The notes under the pieces: generated by a model
What the model saw: only the letters and a program-made list of their open reading frames with translations
What the model was told of the DNA's origin: nothing
Databases searched by the model: none
Shown here: piece after piece, positions 26,906 through 35,220 of the stretch
How positions within the stretch are numbered: position 1 is the stretch's first letter
Layout: every line of letters begins with the position of its first letter
Position numbers and translations under genes: made by a program
Origin: Hydrogenophilales bacterium 16-64-46
GTDB taxonomy: Bacteria > Pseudomonadota > Gammaproteobacteria > Burkholderiales > Thiobacillaceae
Reading direction: 5' to 3'
DNA length: 64,000 nt
Assembly: GCA_002281775.1 (NCBI GenBank)
Contig: NCGY01000003.1
Location: 1-64,000 of the forward strand

Positions 26906-28666
26906 ATGAATGCAGAAGAATCCGCCGGGCCTGTCGCCGCGCAGCGCCCGACGCGCCTGTCCACCGCCCTCATCCAGGTGACGCCCGGCCGCTGGCTGGG
27001 GCTCATGCTGCTGGCTCTGCACGCGGCCGTGGTGGTCGATGCGGACAGCGTGGTGACCCGGGCTTTCCTGCTGGCGCACTACGGACTGTTCCTGCTCTGG
27101 CAGCCGCTGATCCGCAGCGAAACGCGCATCGAGCCGCGTCTGGCCTTGCCGGTGTTCGCCATGGCTGCCCTGCTCGTGCTGGTCGACAGCACCTGGGTGA
27201 TGGCCTTATGGCTGTCGATCCTGGCCGGACTGGTCGGGGCGGCGGCAGCCGGGCAGACCGAGCGCGGCCCGCGGCTGGCCTATCTCCTGGCGCTGACCTA
27301 TCTCCTGGCCCTGTTGCTGGCCTGGGTGTTGCCGCAGACACTGGGTGACCGCGCGCTGTCAGACGCGCTCGGTACCAGCGTGCGCTATGGCCTGCCGTTG
27401 CTGCCGCTGGTCATCGTCTTCCTGCCGGCGTCGCGCCAGCGCGCGCAGTCGTCGACGCTTGATTTCATCTACGGCCTGATGCTCTCCCTGCTGGTCATCG
27501 TGCTGGCGCTGGGCGTGTTCGCCGTGGTGGCGATCTCGCGGGCGAGCTACGCCTGGGCGCTGATGCAGACCCTGCTCGGCATGGCGGCCCTGCTGCTGGC
27601 GCTGTCGCTGCTGTGGAATCCGCGCGCTGGGTTCGCCGGGCTGGGGCAGGTCACCTCGCGTTACCTGCTGTCGGTCGGCCTGCCGTTCGAGGCGTGGGCG
27701 CGCCGGCTGGCGACGCTGGCCGAGCGCGAGCGCGACCCCGAATCCTTCGTCCGCGACGCGCTCGCCGACCTGCGCGAACTGCCCTGGATACGCGGCGGCC
27801 GCTGGCAGGCCGCGCGTGGCGAAGGCCGTTTCGGCGAGGCTGCGGCGCACGAAACGACACATCAATTCCATGGCCTTGCGCTCACCTGGCAGTCTGCGCG
27901 GACGCTGACCCCGGCGCTGGCCTTGCACGTGCGCCTGCTGTCGCAGTTGCTGGGATATTTCTACGCCGCCAAGGTACGCGAGCAGACCCTGCGCGAACAG
28001 GCCTACAGCCAGGCGATCCACGACACCGGCGCGCGTCTTACGCACGATGTGAAGAATATCCTGCAGTCGATGAAAACCCTGCTCGCGGCGGTAGATGTCA
28101 GCACGCCGGAAGACAGCGAGCGCCTACTGGCCCTGATGAAGCGTCAGTTGCCACAGCTGGCCAGTCGGCTGTCGCAGACGGTCGACAAGCTCAAGCAGCC
28201 GGCGGAAATGGATGGGGAGAAGATCGCGGCACGCGACTGGTGGGCGGCCCTGCGCACGCGTTACGAACACGACGACGTGCGTTTCCTGGCCGAGGAGGAG
28301 CCAGACGACACCGCGCTGCCCAAGGACCTGTTCGACAGCGTGGCCGACAACCTGCTGGCCAACGCCTTGCGCAAGCGCCAGAGCGAACCGGGTGTCGCGG
28401 TCGAGGCGCGGCTGATGCTCCGTCCCCTGCCGAGTCTGACGGTGACCGACAGTGGCTCGGCCGCGCCCGAACACGTGGCGCGGAATCTCTTCCAGAGCCC
28501 GGTGGCGTCGGCGTCCGGACTGGGCGTGGGCTTGTATCAGGCGGCGCGGCAGGCGGCGCGGGTGGGGTATGGCCTTGCCCTGCCGGTGAACGTGGCGGGA
28601 CAGGTGCGATTCACGCTTGCGGCTAGAGGCAGCCCGCAGGACATGCCCGGGGAAAGAACTGGCTGA
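26906..28666 (+). CDS. Membrane-bound sensor histidine kinase, PilS/PrsK-like role
   Basis: This 586-residue protein has eight or so hydrophobic segments in residues ~30-240 and a short linker with no recognised ligand domain. A GAF-like or helical middle (~250-350) precedes the kinase core. The phospho-acceptor is His380 in ARLTHDVKNILQSMK. The N box is DSVADNLLANALRKR (around residues 447-461), followed by TVTDSGSAAPE and SGLGVGLYQAARQAA. The HDxKN type of H box resembles kinases paired with NtrC-family regulators. No response regulator is adjacent, but one lies at the other end of the pilus locus (39449-40879). It is transcribed opposite to the msh genes and overlaps the next pseudopilin gene tail-to-tail by 44 bases. 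Confidence 0.8.
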   Translation: MNAEESAGPVAAQRPTRLSTALIQVTPGRWLGLMLLALHAAVVVDADSVVTRAFLLAHYGLFLLWQPLIRSETRIEPRLALPVFAMAALLVLVDSTWVMALWLSILAGLVGAAAAGQTERGPRLAYLLALTYLLALLLAWVLPQTLGDRALSDALGTSVRYGLPLLPLVIVFLPASRQRAQSSTLDFIYGLMLSLLVIVLALGVFAVVAISRASYAWALMQTLLGMAALLLALSLLWNPRAGFAGLGQVTSRYLLSVGLPFEAWARRLATLAERERDPESFVRDALADLRELPWIRGGRWQAARGEGRFGEAAAHETTHQFHGLALTWQSARTLTPALALHVRLLSQLLGYFYAAKVREQTLREQAYSQAIHDTGARLTHDVKNILQSMKTLLAAVDVSTPEDSERLLALMKRQLPQLASRLSQTVDKLKQPAEMDGEKIAARDWWAALRTRYEHDDVRFLAEEEPDDTALPKDLFDSVADNLLANALRKRQSEPGVAVEARLMLRPLPSLTVTDSGSAAPEHVARNLFQSPVASASGLGVGLYQAARQAARVGYGLALPVNVAGQVRFTLAARGSPQDMPGERTG

Positions 28667-29297
28667 GGGAAACCCAGGTCAGCATGTCGTCGTAGGGCGT
28701 GTCGCCCGCACGTCGCTCATGGCTGACATAGTTGCCGTCAGCATCGAGATTGGCGAGTTCGTCCGCGCTGGTGGGGAGAGGTTTCTGGCTACCCCCGAGG
28801 GTCGTTGCCCCCAGCCCGTTCGGGCCGTGCGAGACGAGAACGTAGACGATGTCGGGCACGGGCGACGCGCAGCTGCTGGCGTCGCAAATTTCGATATTGC
28901 CGGTCAGCGGGGTGGCTTCATTAAACCCCTCATCGTTGCTGAACGCGGGGTCGACTTCGTAGCGCAGGCGATGGTTCCAGGCATCGCGGTCGCCCACCCC
29001 CAGCGTGATCCAGGGCAGCCAACCGGACGGACTGGCGCATGTGCCGTCAACGCTTCGATTTTCCTCGCCATCCGGAGGGGAGTCGGTATCCGGGCAGGGA
29101 AGATGGCGCACCCCGCCACGCGTTCTCGAAAAACCCACGACAGCGTCTCGCGCGTCAGCCAGGGTGCGTTCAGTTTCCAGGATGCGACGGGCCTCCAGTT
29201 GCGCGGCAAGAGGCGCGACCAGCCCGCCGACCAGCAGGGTGACGATGACCAGCACAATGGCCATCTCGATCAGTGAGAAACCCGATTGCGTCCTCAT
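28623..29297 (-). CDS. Type IV pseudopilin (MSHA-type minor pilin candidate)
   Basis: A 224-residue protein with leader MRTQSG and mature start FSLIEMAIVLVIVTLLVGGL. A globular domain follows that includes HLPCPDTDSPPDGEENRS and ICDASSCASPVPDIVYVLVSHG. Proteins of this kind (C-P-D-T-D...G..PW..LG, VLVSHGPNG) occur as minor pilins at the distal ends of msh and related loci, near mshO/mshP-type genes. It follows mshK with a four-base overlap, so it belongs to the long leftward pilus operon. The last 44 bases overlap the convergent kinase gene. Confidence 0.78.
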   Translation of the reverse strand: MRTQSGFSLIEMAIVLVIVTLLVGGLVAPLAAQLEARRILETERTLADARDAVVGFSRTRGGVRHLPCPDTDSPPDGEENRSVDGTCASPSGWLPWITLGVGDRDAWNHRLRYEVDPAFSNDEGFNEATPLTGNIEICDASSCASPVPDIVYVLVSHGPNGLGATTLGGSQKPLPTSADELANLDADGNYVSHERRAGDTPYDDMLTWVSLSQFFPRACPAGCL

Positions 29298-29647
29298 GGC
29301 GGGCTGCCTGCTGCTGGTAAAGACCGTACCTGATAGGGTTCATAGGTCTTGCCGTTGGCGTGGATCTGGCCGGGTTTGAGCCCCCCGGGGCCGGTGGCGC
29401 CGAGCTGCGCCCGGCCGTTGACCCAGCGTGTGGACTTGCCGTCGGAGCGCACGACCACGCCATCGAAGCGCAGGGGCGCGTCCTGGTCGGACTGCGCGGC
29501 CTGGGCGCGCGGGGCCGGCGCGGCGCGCACCCTTTCCAGTTCGGCGCGCTGAGCCGGCGTGAAAAACAGGCGACCCGGCCCGGCCGGGCTGCTGGCTGCC
29601 GGACTCGCCGCCAGGCCTAGCAGCAGGATGAGCCACAGGCGATTCAT
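29294..29647 (-). CDS. mshK: MshK-like pilus assembly protein
   Basis: A small 117-residue exported protein: signal peptide MNRLWLILLLGLAASPAAS, then a Pro/Ala linker. A compact beta domain follows with LRFDGVVVRSDGKSTRWVNGRAQ and GLKPGQIHANGKTYEPYQV. The RFDG.V.RS.G....W.NG pattern is that of MshK/PilP-like inner-membrane or periplasmic pilus components. It overlaps mshJ by four bases and the pseudopilin gene by four bases. The assignment rests mostly on position after mshJ. Confidence 0.7.
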   Translation of the reverse strand: MNRLWLILLLGLAASPAASSPAGPGRLFFTPAQRAELERVRAAPAPRAQAAQSDQDAPLRFDGVVVRSDGKSTRWVNGRAQLGATGPGGLKPGQIHANGKTYEPYQVRSLPAAGSPP

Positions 29648-30237
29648 GCGCGTTTCCCCATCATCAGCGTGTACCACGCCAGTTCACATTCGGCTTCGAG
29701 CGAGGGGTCGGGGCCGGGTACTTCGCTGGCTCCGGCCACGCGCACCAGCATACAGCGTTCGACTCGCACGACGCCGGGTGCACGGGCACGCAGGGCGTCG
29801 AGGAAACGGGTCAGATCGGTTTCCACCAGCAGGGGCATTTTCACGCTCATGCGCGTGAGCTGGAGCGGTAGGCCGGCGGCCAGCGCGGCGGGCGCGGCGG
29901 CACGCGGGGACAGGGTGTAGGTGAGGCCATACAGGCCGGTTTCGCGGTTGGCGAGCTGCACCGCCTCGATCCAGGCGAGGCGGTTTTCCGCGCCGATGAA
30001 GCCGCGCGCGACCAGGGTGCGGTAGGCGTCGATGTGTGTCTCGATCATGCGCGCTTCGTGCTGCCCCTGGCGCTGCCGAGCCTTGGCGGCGACCAGGGCG
30101 CGCTGTTGGGTTTCGACGGCGCGGCGCGCGTCCGCATCGAGCTGCAGGCTCCAGACGATGCCGGCCACCGCCAGCAGCAGGGCAAGGACGAGGAGGATGA
30201 GTGGCGCGCGCAGCACGGCGAGCGGGGGCAGGGTCAT
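29644..30237 (-). CDS. mshJ: MshJ-like (PilO-type) pilus assembly protein
   Basis: A 197-residue bitopic protein: one helix near residues 10-30 (LRAPLILLVLALLLAVAGIV), a coiled-coil stretch rich in Ala, Arg and Gln (~31-75), and a ferredoxin-like periplasmic domain (RMSVKMPLLVETDLTRFLDALRA; VRVERCMLVRV). This is the PilO/GspM/MshJ layout. It connects the MshI cytoplasmic-membrane unit to the secretin. It overlaps mshI by four bases. Confidence 0.78.
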   Translation of the reverse strand: MTLPPLAVLRAPLILLVLALLLAVAGIVWSLQLDADARRAVETQQRALVAAKARQRQGQHEARMIETHIDAYRTLVARGFIGAENRLAWIEAVQLANRETGLYGLTYTLSPRAAAPAALAAGLPLQLTRMSVKMPLLVETDLTRFLDALRARAPGVVRVERCMLVRVAGASEVPGPDPSLEAECELAWYTLMMGKRA

Positions 30238-31709
30238 GGCCGTTCAACCTCGACACGCAATTTGAAACGGGTGTCGTCCGGCTGCGACCGGCGCAGCGTT
30301 TCGCCGCGCAGGGTGGCGGTAGGCGAGGTGTCGACCGGGCTGTCGGTTTTTTCAGTCTGGCGTATGCCGGGCCGGGTCGCGAGGGTGGCGACAAAGCTGT
30401 CGATGCGCGCCATGGCCTGACGGAAATTGCCGTCGAATTCCGCCAGCCTGGCTTCCAGCACGATAAGGGGACCCGCAGGCGTCGCATCGAACGCCAGGGC
30501 CAGCAGCACGATGTCGGGATGCTGGGTCAGTGCCTCGCTCAGGGGTTGATAGAGTGCGGCAATGTCGAACGGCGGGCGTTGCAGTTGCGCGGCGAGGTCC
30601 AGCGAGCGCGACAGGTCGCCGGGCCGGGTTTCCAGAGCTGGAAAGCGTTGCACCAGCCTGCTGTGGGCGATGTCGGCCCGATGCACCTGGGTTTCGATAC
30701 TGGCGGCCTGGTCGAGATGGCTCTGCGCTTGCAACCAGAGTGTACCGGTGAAGACCAGGCCGGAGAGCGCGAGGCCTGTTGCCGCCAGATGCAGGCCGCG
30801 CCGCCAGCGAAATAGCGTATGGGCCTGCAGCAGTTCGGGCGGGGCCAGATTGAGCAGCAGGGGTTCGCCTGCCAGCGCCGCCAGCGGGGCGAGTTCCGGT
30901 GTGGCGGCGAGAAAATCGTCCGGGATGCGCAGGGCGGCGGCGAGCGTTGGCAGGTCGAGCAGGCGCGTGCTGAAGGCCGGGTCGGCGTTGAGCGGCGCCT
31001 GGGCGTTGTCGAGCTGGCCGGCGGGGTCGAACAGCACCACATGCAGCCGGGCTTCGCGCGGCAGGATGCGCTGGCCGGTGAGATAGAGCTGGGTCTTGGC
31101 GATTTCGTCGGCGGCGTTGCCGGGCACGGGGGTGGGGGTTTCGCCCCCGATCAGGCGCGAAAAGCGCAGCAGGCCGTTGTGGTAATAGGACAGGCGCAGC
31201 CGGTTGTTGAGCCGGTAGGCCAGCAGGGTGTGCGGTTCCTGCACGCGCAGGGCGGCAAGCAGATGCTGGCAGGCCAGTGCCAGCGGGGCGATACCGGCGA
31301 GCGGCACGCGGGCGCTGTCGAGCGCGGCGAGCCAGGGGGTGAGCCAGTCGGCGTCGGTGAGGGCGGCGAGCAGGTAGCGGTCGTCGCGCCGGCCCGTAGT
31401 TTCGCGGGCCTGCCGCCAGGCCCCGGTGAAGCGGGCATTGCGAAACACCTGCCTGAGCTTGCGGGCGAGCAGTTCGCCACGCGCACGCCCCTGCACGTGC
31501 GGCAGGATTTCACTGCGGTAATCCTCGTCGACGGTGTCGACGACCAGCCGCGTGGGCAGGTGGGCGTGGCGCGCCAGCAGGGCACGAAACCCGGCCAGCC
31601 CTTCGGTCGTAGGCGTGTATTCGCCCAGCCAGTGCATGCGGCCGGGACGCCAGTCGAGTACCCCGATCTGACGGGGGGTGGCGAGGAGGATGAGGCGGCG
31701 GTCGAACAT
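30234..31709 (-). CDS. mshI: MshI-like (PilM/PilN-type) pilus assembly protein
   Basis: A 491-residue protein. Residues ~1-300 are an actin-like PilM/GspL cytoplasmic domain (GVLDWRPGRMHWLGEY; LLAYRLNNRLRLSYYHNGLLRFSR). A single helix follows (HLAATGLALSGLVFTGTLWL, ~330-350), then a PilN-type coiled coil and periplasmic domain. That fused plan is MshI. It forms the inner-membrane platform with MshJ. It starts two bases after mshG and overlaps mshJ. Confidence 0.8.
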   Translation of the reverse strand: MFDRRLILLATPRQIGVLDWRPGRMHWLGEYTPTTEGLAGFRALLARHAHLPTRLVVDTVDEDYRSEILPHVQGRARGELLARKLRQVFRNARFTGAWRQARETTGRRDDRYLLAALTDADWLTPWLAALDSARVPLAGIAPLALACQHLLAALRVQEPHTLLAYRLNNRLRLSYYHNGLLRFSRLIGGETPTPVPGNAADEIAKTQLYLTGQRILPREARLHVVLFDPAGQLDNAQAPLNADPAFSTRLLDLPTLAAALRIPDDFLAATPELAPLAALAGEPLLLNLAPPELLQAHTLFRWRRGLHLAATGLALSGLVFTGTLWLQAQSHLDQAASIETQVHRADIAHSRLVQRFPALETRPGDLSRSLDLAAQLQRPPFDIAALYQPLSEALTQHPDIVLLALAFDATPAGPLIVLEARLAEFDGNFRQAMARIDSFVATLATRPGIRQTEKTDSPVDTSPTATLRGETLRRSQPDDTRFKLRVEVERP

Positions 31710-31711
31710 GC

Positions 31712-32917
31712 TTACAGCGGCAGGTTGCCGATCAGGTCGTACACCGGCAGCAGCACCGAGACGAGAATGACGCCGAGGATCAGGCCGAGCACGGCAGTGA
31801 GCAGCGGCTCCAGCACGCGCAGGCCGTTTTCGATGGAATCAAGCACTTCGCGGTTGTAGAAAAACGTGACGTTGTCGAGCGCTTCGTCGAGCGCGCCGGT
31901 GGTTTCGCCCACGCGCAACATGCGGATCACCAGCGGCGGGAAGAGTGCCAGTGACTGGAAGCTTTCCGACAAGCCACGCCCATCGGCAATCTGCTGGGCT
32001 GCGCGACGGATGCCGTCAGCAATGACGCGGTTGCCGGCGACCATTTCGCCGGCACGCAGGGCATCGAGCACCGTCACGCCCGAGCGATACATCATCGCCA
32101 GCGTGTTGGTGAAGCGCGCCAGAACGATTTTCTGCATCACCGGGCCGACGATGGGCAGGCGCAGTTGCGTGCGGTCCCACCACAGGCGTCCGGCCTCGGT
32201 GCGGCGCGCCCACAGTGGCAGGCCGATGCCGGCCAGCAGCAGCAGGGCGAGGCCGATCAGCCAGTAGGAACGCAGGGCGTTCGATACCGCCATCAGGATC
32301 AGCGTCGGCAGCGGCAGCGCCACGCCCATGGTCTGCACCAGCTGCAGCACCTGCGGCACCAGATAGATCATCAGGAACAGGATGGCGATGCCCACCACCA
32401 CCAGCACCATGGCCGGATAGATCATCAGACGCTTGGCCCTGGCCGCGACTTCTTCCTGCCACTTGAGCGATTCGCCCAGGCGCTCGAACACCTCGTCCAG
32501 CAGCCCGGTCTGCTCGCCCGCCCTCACGCTGTGCACGAACACCGCGCCGAACACGGCGGGGTGCGCAGAGAGCGCCTGCGACAGCACTTTGCCGCCTTCC
32601 AGGTCTTCCAGCAGCGCCGTCAGTACATCGCGGAAACCGCGTTTTTCCATGCTGTCGCGCAGATCGCGCAGGCCCTCCAGCAGCGGGATGCCGGCGCGCG
32701 TGATGTAGCGCATGTGGATGCAGAAGGTCACCAGGTCGCGCCGCGTCACGCGCTCGCGGCCCTGCGGGGCGTATTCGCGCGCCTGTTCGTTGAGCGTGAC
32801 GAGGTCGAGCCCCATGCGCTTCAGACGCAGTTCGAGGTCGACGTCGTTGACGGCCGACAGCGTGCCCTTGGTCGTGCGGCCGGTCTGGTCGATGGCGCGG
32901 TAGGCGAAGAAGGGCAT
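31712..32917 (-). CDS. mshG: MshG, type II secretion/type IV pilus inner-membrane platform protein (GspF family)
   Basis: This 401-residue protein has two GspF repeats. It opens with FFAYRAIDQTGRTTKGTLSA, followed by FCIHMRYITRAGIPLLEGLRDLRDSM and then FTNTLAMMYRSGVTVLDALRAGEMVAGN. Three membrane segments include PAMVLVVVGIAILFLMIYLVPQVL. It anchors the pilus motor. Upstream, a repeat element separates it from mshE, its motor ATPase partner. Confidence 0.9.
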   Translation of the reverse strand: MPFFAYRAIDQTGRTTKGTLSAVNDVDLELRLKRMGLDLVTLNEQAREYAPQGRERVTRRDLVTFCIHMRYITRAGIPLLEGLRDLRDSMEKRGFRDVLTALLEDLEGGKVLSQALSAHPAVFGAVFVHSVRAGEQTGLLDEVFERLGESLKWQEEVAARAKRLMIYPAMVLVVVGIAILFLMIYLVPQVLQLVQTMGVALPLPTLILMAVSNALRSYWLIGLALLLLAGIGLPLWARRTEAGRLWWDRTQLRLPIVGPVMQKIVLARFTNTLAMMYRSGVTVLDALRAGEMVAGNRVIADGIRRAAQQIADGRGLSESFQSLALFPPLVIRMLRVGETTGALDEALDNVTFFYNREVLDSIENGLRVLEPLLTAVLGLILGVILVSVLLPVYDLIGNLPL

Positions 32918-32999
32918 GGTCAGATCTTCTTCGCTTGCGTTTGTGGGGGGGCGATGGCTTTGTTTTTCGCTTGCTGGGTGCGAGCGTCTTGTTTAGCCT

Positions 33000-33465
33000 T
33001 TGGGCGAGTCACTTTCTTTGCTTCGCCAAAGAAAGTAACCAAAGAAAGGCGCCCCCACATCGCTGCCCTTCGGGTTCCCGATTTGGCGTGTGCGGCCGGG
33101 CGCTCCACCAACTCGCCCTGGCACGGGGCACAAAACCCCCCGTGCTGCGGAGCTCGGACACGGTTCCGCTTTTCCCCCGGCCGCACACGCCAAATCGGCA
33201 GCGCTGAAGGGGGAGAAAACCAGGAACCATTTGCGCGTAATGCCACCGGCTTGCCAGGTGCGAGCGTCCGCATTGGAGCCCCTTCTGCATCGCCGAGCAG
33301 CGCAGCCGGACGGGGGAAAAAGGTGCGAGGTGTCTGAGCCCGCCCGGGCCCGTTCCCCCGCCGCCCCGGCCGGCGAGCAGCGCAGGGCAGCCGAAGGCCG
33401 ACGCAGCAGGGGTGGCCTTTTCTTTGGTTTCTTTCTTTTGGCCACGCAAAAGAAAGAAACTCGCT
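33000..33465. repeat. Mosaic palindromic repeat element between mshE and mshG
   Basis: This noncoding element is made of nested inverted repeats. At the left, ACTTTCTTTG and CAAAGAAAGT form a 10-base stem with a 6-base loop (33011-33036). In the middle, a 21-base perfect inverted repeat (33080-33100 with 33176-33196; key core GGCGTGTGCGGCC) encloses 75 bases. At the right, a 14-base stem GTTTCTTTCTTTTG/CAAAAGAAAGAAAC has a 6-base loop (33427-33460). Long readings cross it on both strands in several frames but none has family homology that I recognise, and they look like artefacts of high GC. Similar ACTTTCTTTG-type repeats are scattered in several betaproteobacterial genomes, to my knowledge. 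No transposase is present. Confidence 0.75.
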
Positions 33466-33521
33466 CGCAGGCGAAAAGAAGTGCTCGCCTGGCGGGAACG
33501 GCCTGGAGAGTGCACGCATTC

Positions 33522-35216
33522 TCACACCCGCCCCGTCAAATCCACCACCCGCGCCACTTCCGCCAGCGAGGTGATGCCGCCTTTCACCCGGGCAACCCCA
33601 TCCTCGGCGAGCGGGCGGTAGCCGAGTTCGAAGGCGGCGCGCCGGATGTCGTGCAGCGGCGCGTGGTTGGCGACGAGTTCATCGAGCCGGGGGTCCATGC
33701 GCAGCAGTTCGATCAGCGCGAGGCGGCCGCGATAGCCCTTATGGCTGCACGCAGGACACCCCACGGCGCGGTAGATGAGCGCGTCGCCAGTTTGCCAGCC
33801 GAGGATGCGCGCTTCGTCTTCGTCCGGGGCATAGGCCTCGCGGCAATGCGGGCAGAGCTTGCGCACCAGGCGCTGGGCGACGACGCCGATGATGTTGCCG
33901 GACAGGATGCCGGGCTGGATGCCGATGTCCATCAGGCGCGGAAACACGCCGAGCGCGGAGTTGGTGTGCAGGGTAGTGAACACCTGGTGGCCGGTCATAG
34001 CGGCGCGGAAGGCCATTTCGGCGGTGTCCTTGTCGCGGATTTCACCGACCAGAATAATGTCCGGGTCCTGGCGCATGATCGAGCGGATGCCGTTGGCGAA
34101 ATCGAGTTTGAGCGTTTCGTTGACCGAGCTCTGGCGCATCAGCGTGACCGGGTATTCGACCGGGTCTTCCAGCGTCATGATGTTCACCGTCTCGTTGTTC
34201 AGATGCGAGAGCATCGAGTACAGCGTGGTGGTTTTCCCTGAACCGGTGGGCCCGGTGACGACGAGGATGCCTTCGGGGCGCGCCATCATCAATTGCAGTT
34301 CGCGCAGCGCGTCGGTAGTGAAGCCCATCTGCTCCAGCGGCATGATGGATTTTTCGCGGTCGAGGATGCGCAGCACCAGGTTTTCGCCGTGGATGCCGGG
34401 CTGGCTCGACACGCGAAAATCAATCGGGCGGCCGTTGAGCGTGAGCGACATGCGGCCATCCTGCGGCGCGCGCGTCTCGGCGATGTTCATCCCCGACAGC
34501 ACTTTCAGCCGCACCAGGATGCCGGGCCAGTAGGTTTTGTGCAGGCTGCGGATCTGTTCCAGCACGCCGTCTACCCGGTAGCGTATGCGCAGAAAAGCGT
34601 GCTCGGGTTCGAAGTGGATGTCGGACGACTCGCGCTTGACCGCGTCGGTGAGCAGCGCGCCGACCAGCCGCACCACGGGCTGGGTGTATTCCTCGGTTTC
34701 GGGATTGAGGCTGGCGTAATCGACTTCGCCGGTTTCGATTTCGCGCAGGATGCCGTCGAGTGAGAGGTCGAAGCCATAGAACTTGTCGATGTGTTCGAGC
34801 AGCTGCGCCTCGCCCGCGAGCACGGTGTCGATTTCCAGGCCGCCGCCCAGCGCCGCTTTCAACTGGTCGAGTGCGACCACGTTGAACATGTCGGTGGTGG
34901 CCAGCGTGAGCACGTTGCGCGCCGTGTCGTAGGCAATCGGCAACAGATGATGCCGGCGGGCGAATTCCTCGGGCACGAGCCGCATGGCGTCGGGGTCGGC
35001 GACGACCTGGGTGAGGTCGATGCCCTGGCTGCCCAGTGCGTTGGCGAGCTGGTCGCGCAGCACGGCCTCGGTCATGAAACCCAGCGCGACAAGCTGGCGG
35101 CCGATGGGCAGCCCGGTGGCCTTCTGTTCCTTCAGGCCGATGCGCAGCTGGTCGACGGTGATGAGCCCCTGGGAGACCAGGGTTTCGCCCATGCGGAGTT
35201 TCTTGCGGCGCTCCAT
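33522..35216 (-). CDS. mshE: MshE, pilus extension ATPase with N-terminal MshEN domain
   Basis: A 564-residue GspE/PilB-type hexameric ATPase. The N-terminal MshEN unit reads LRMGETLVSQGLITVDQL then GLKEQ, and LPIGRQLVALGFMTEAVL, close to the cyclic-di-GMP-binding consensus R-L-G-x2-L-V-x2-G-L-I-x4-L-x3-L-x2-Q. The motor domain has Walker A GPTGSGKT (residues ~322-329), the Asp box, Walker B and a four-cysteine zinc site (CPHC...CPAC). I start at MERRKKLRMG (35216) because MshE proteins begin this way; a longer upstream reading overlaps mshN by 68 bases. The start lies four bases after the mshN stop. Confidence 0.92.
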   Translation of the reverse strand: MERRKKLRMGETLVSQGLITVDQLRIGLKEQKATGLPIGRQLVALGFMTEAVLRDQLANALGSQGIDLTQVVADPDAMRLVPEEFARRHHLLPIAYDTARNVLTLATTDMFNVVALDQLKAALGGGLEIDTVLAGEAQLLEHIDKFYGFDLSLDGILREIETGEVDYASLNPETEEYTQPVVRLVGALLTDAVKRESSDIHFEPEHAFLRIRYRVDGVLEQIRSLHKTYWPGILVRLKVLSGMNIAETRAPQDGRMSLTLNGRPIDFRVSSQPGIHGENLVLRILDREKSIMPLEQMGFTTDALRELQLMMARPEGILVVTGPTGSGKTTTLYSMLSHLNNETVNIMTLEDPVEYPVTLMRQSSVNETLKLDFANGIRSIMRQDPDIILVGEIRDKDTAEMAFRAAMTGHQVFTTLHTNSALGVFPRLMDIGIQPGILSGNIIGVVAQRLVRKLCPHCREAYAPDEDEARILGWQTGDALIYRAVGCPACSHKGYRGRLALIELLRMDPRLDELVANHAPLHDIRRAAFELGYRPLAEDGVARVKGGITSLAEVARVVDLTGRV

Positions 35217-35220
35217 GGCG

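Noticed and set aside
33090..34241. Long plus-strand reading crossing the repeat element and the end of mshE
   Set aside because: It runs through palindromic noncoding repeats and then antisense to mshE; it has no family signature.
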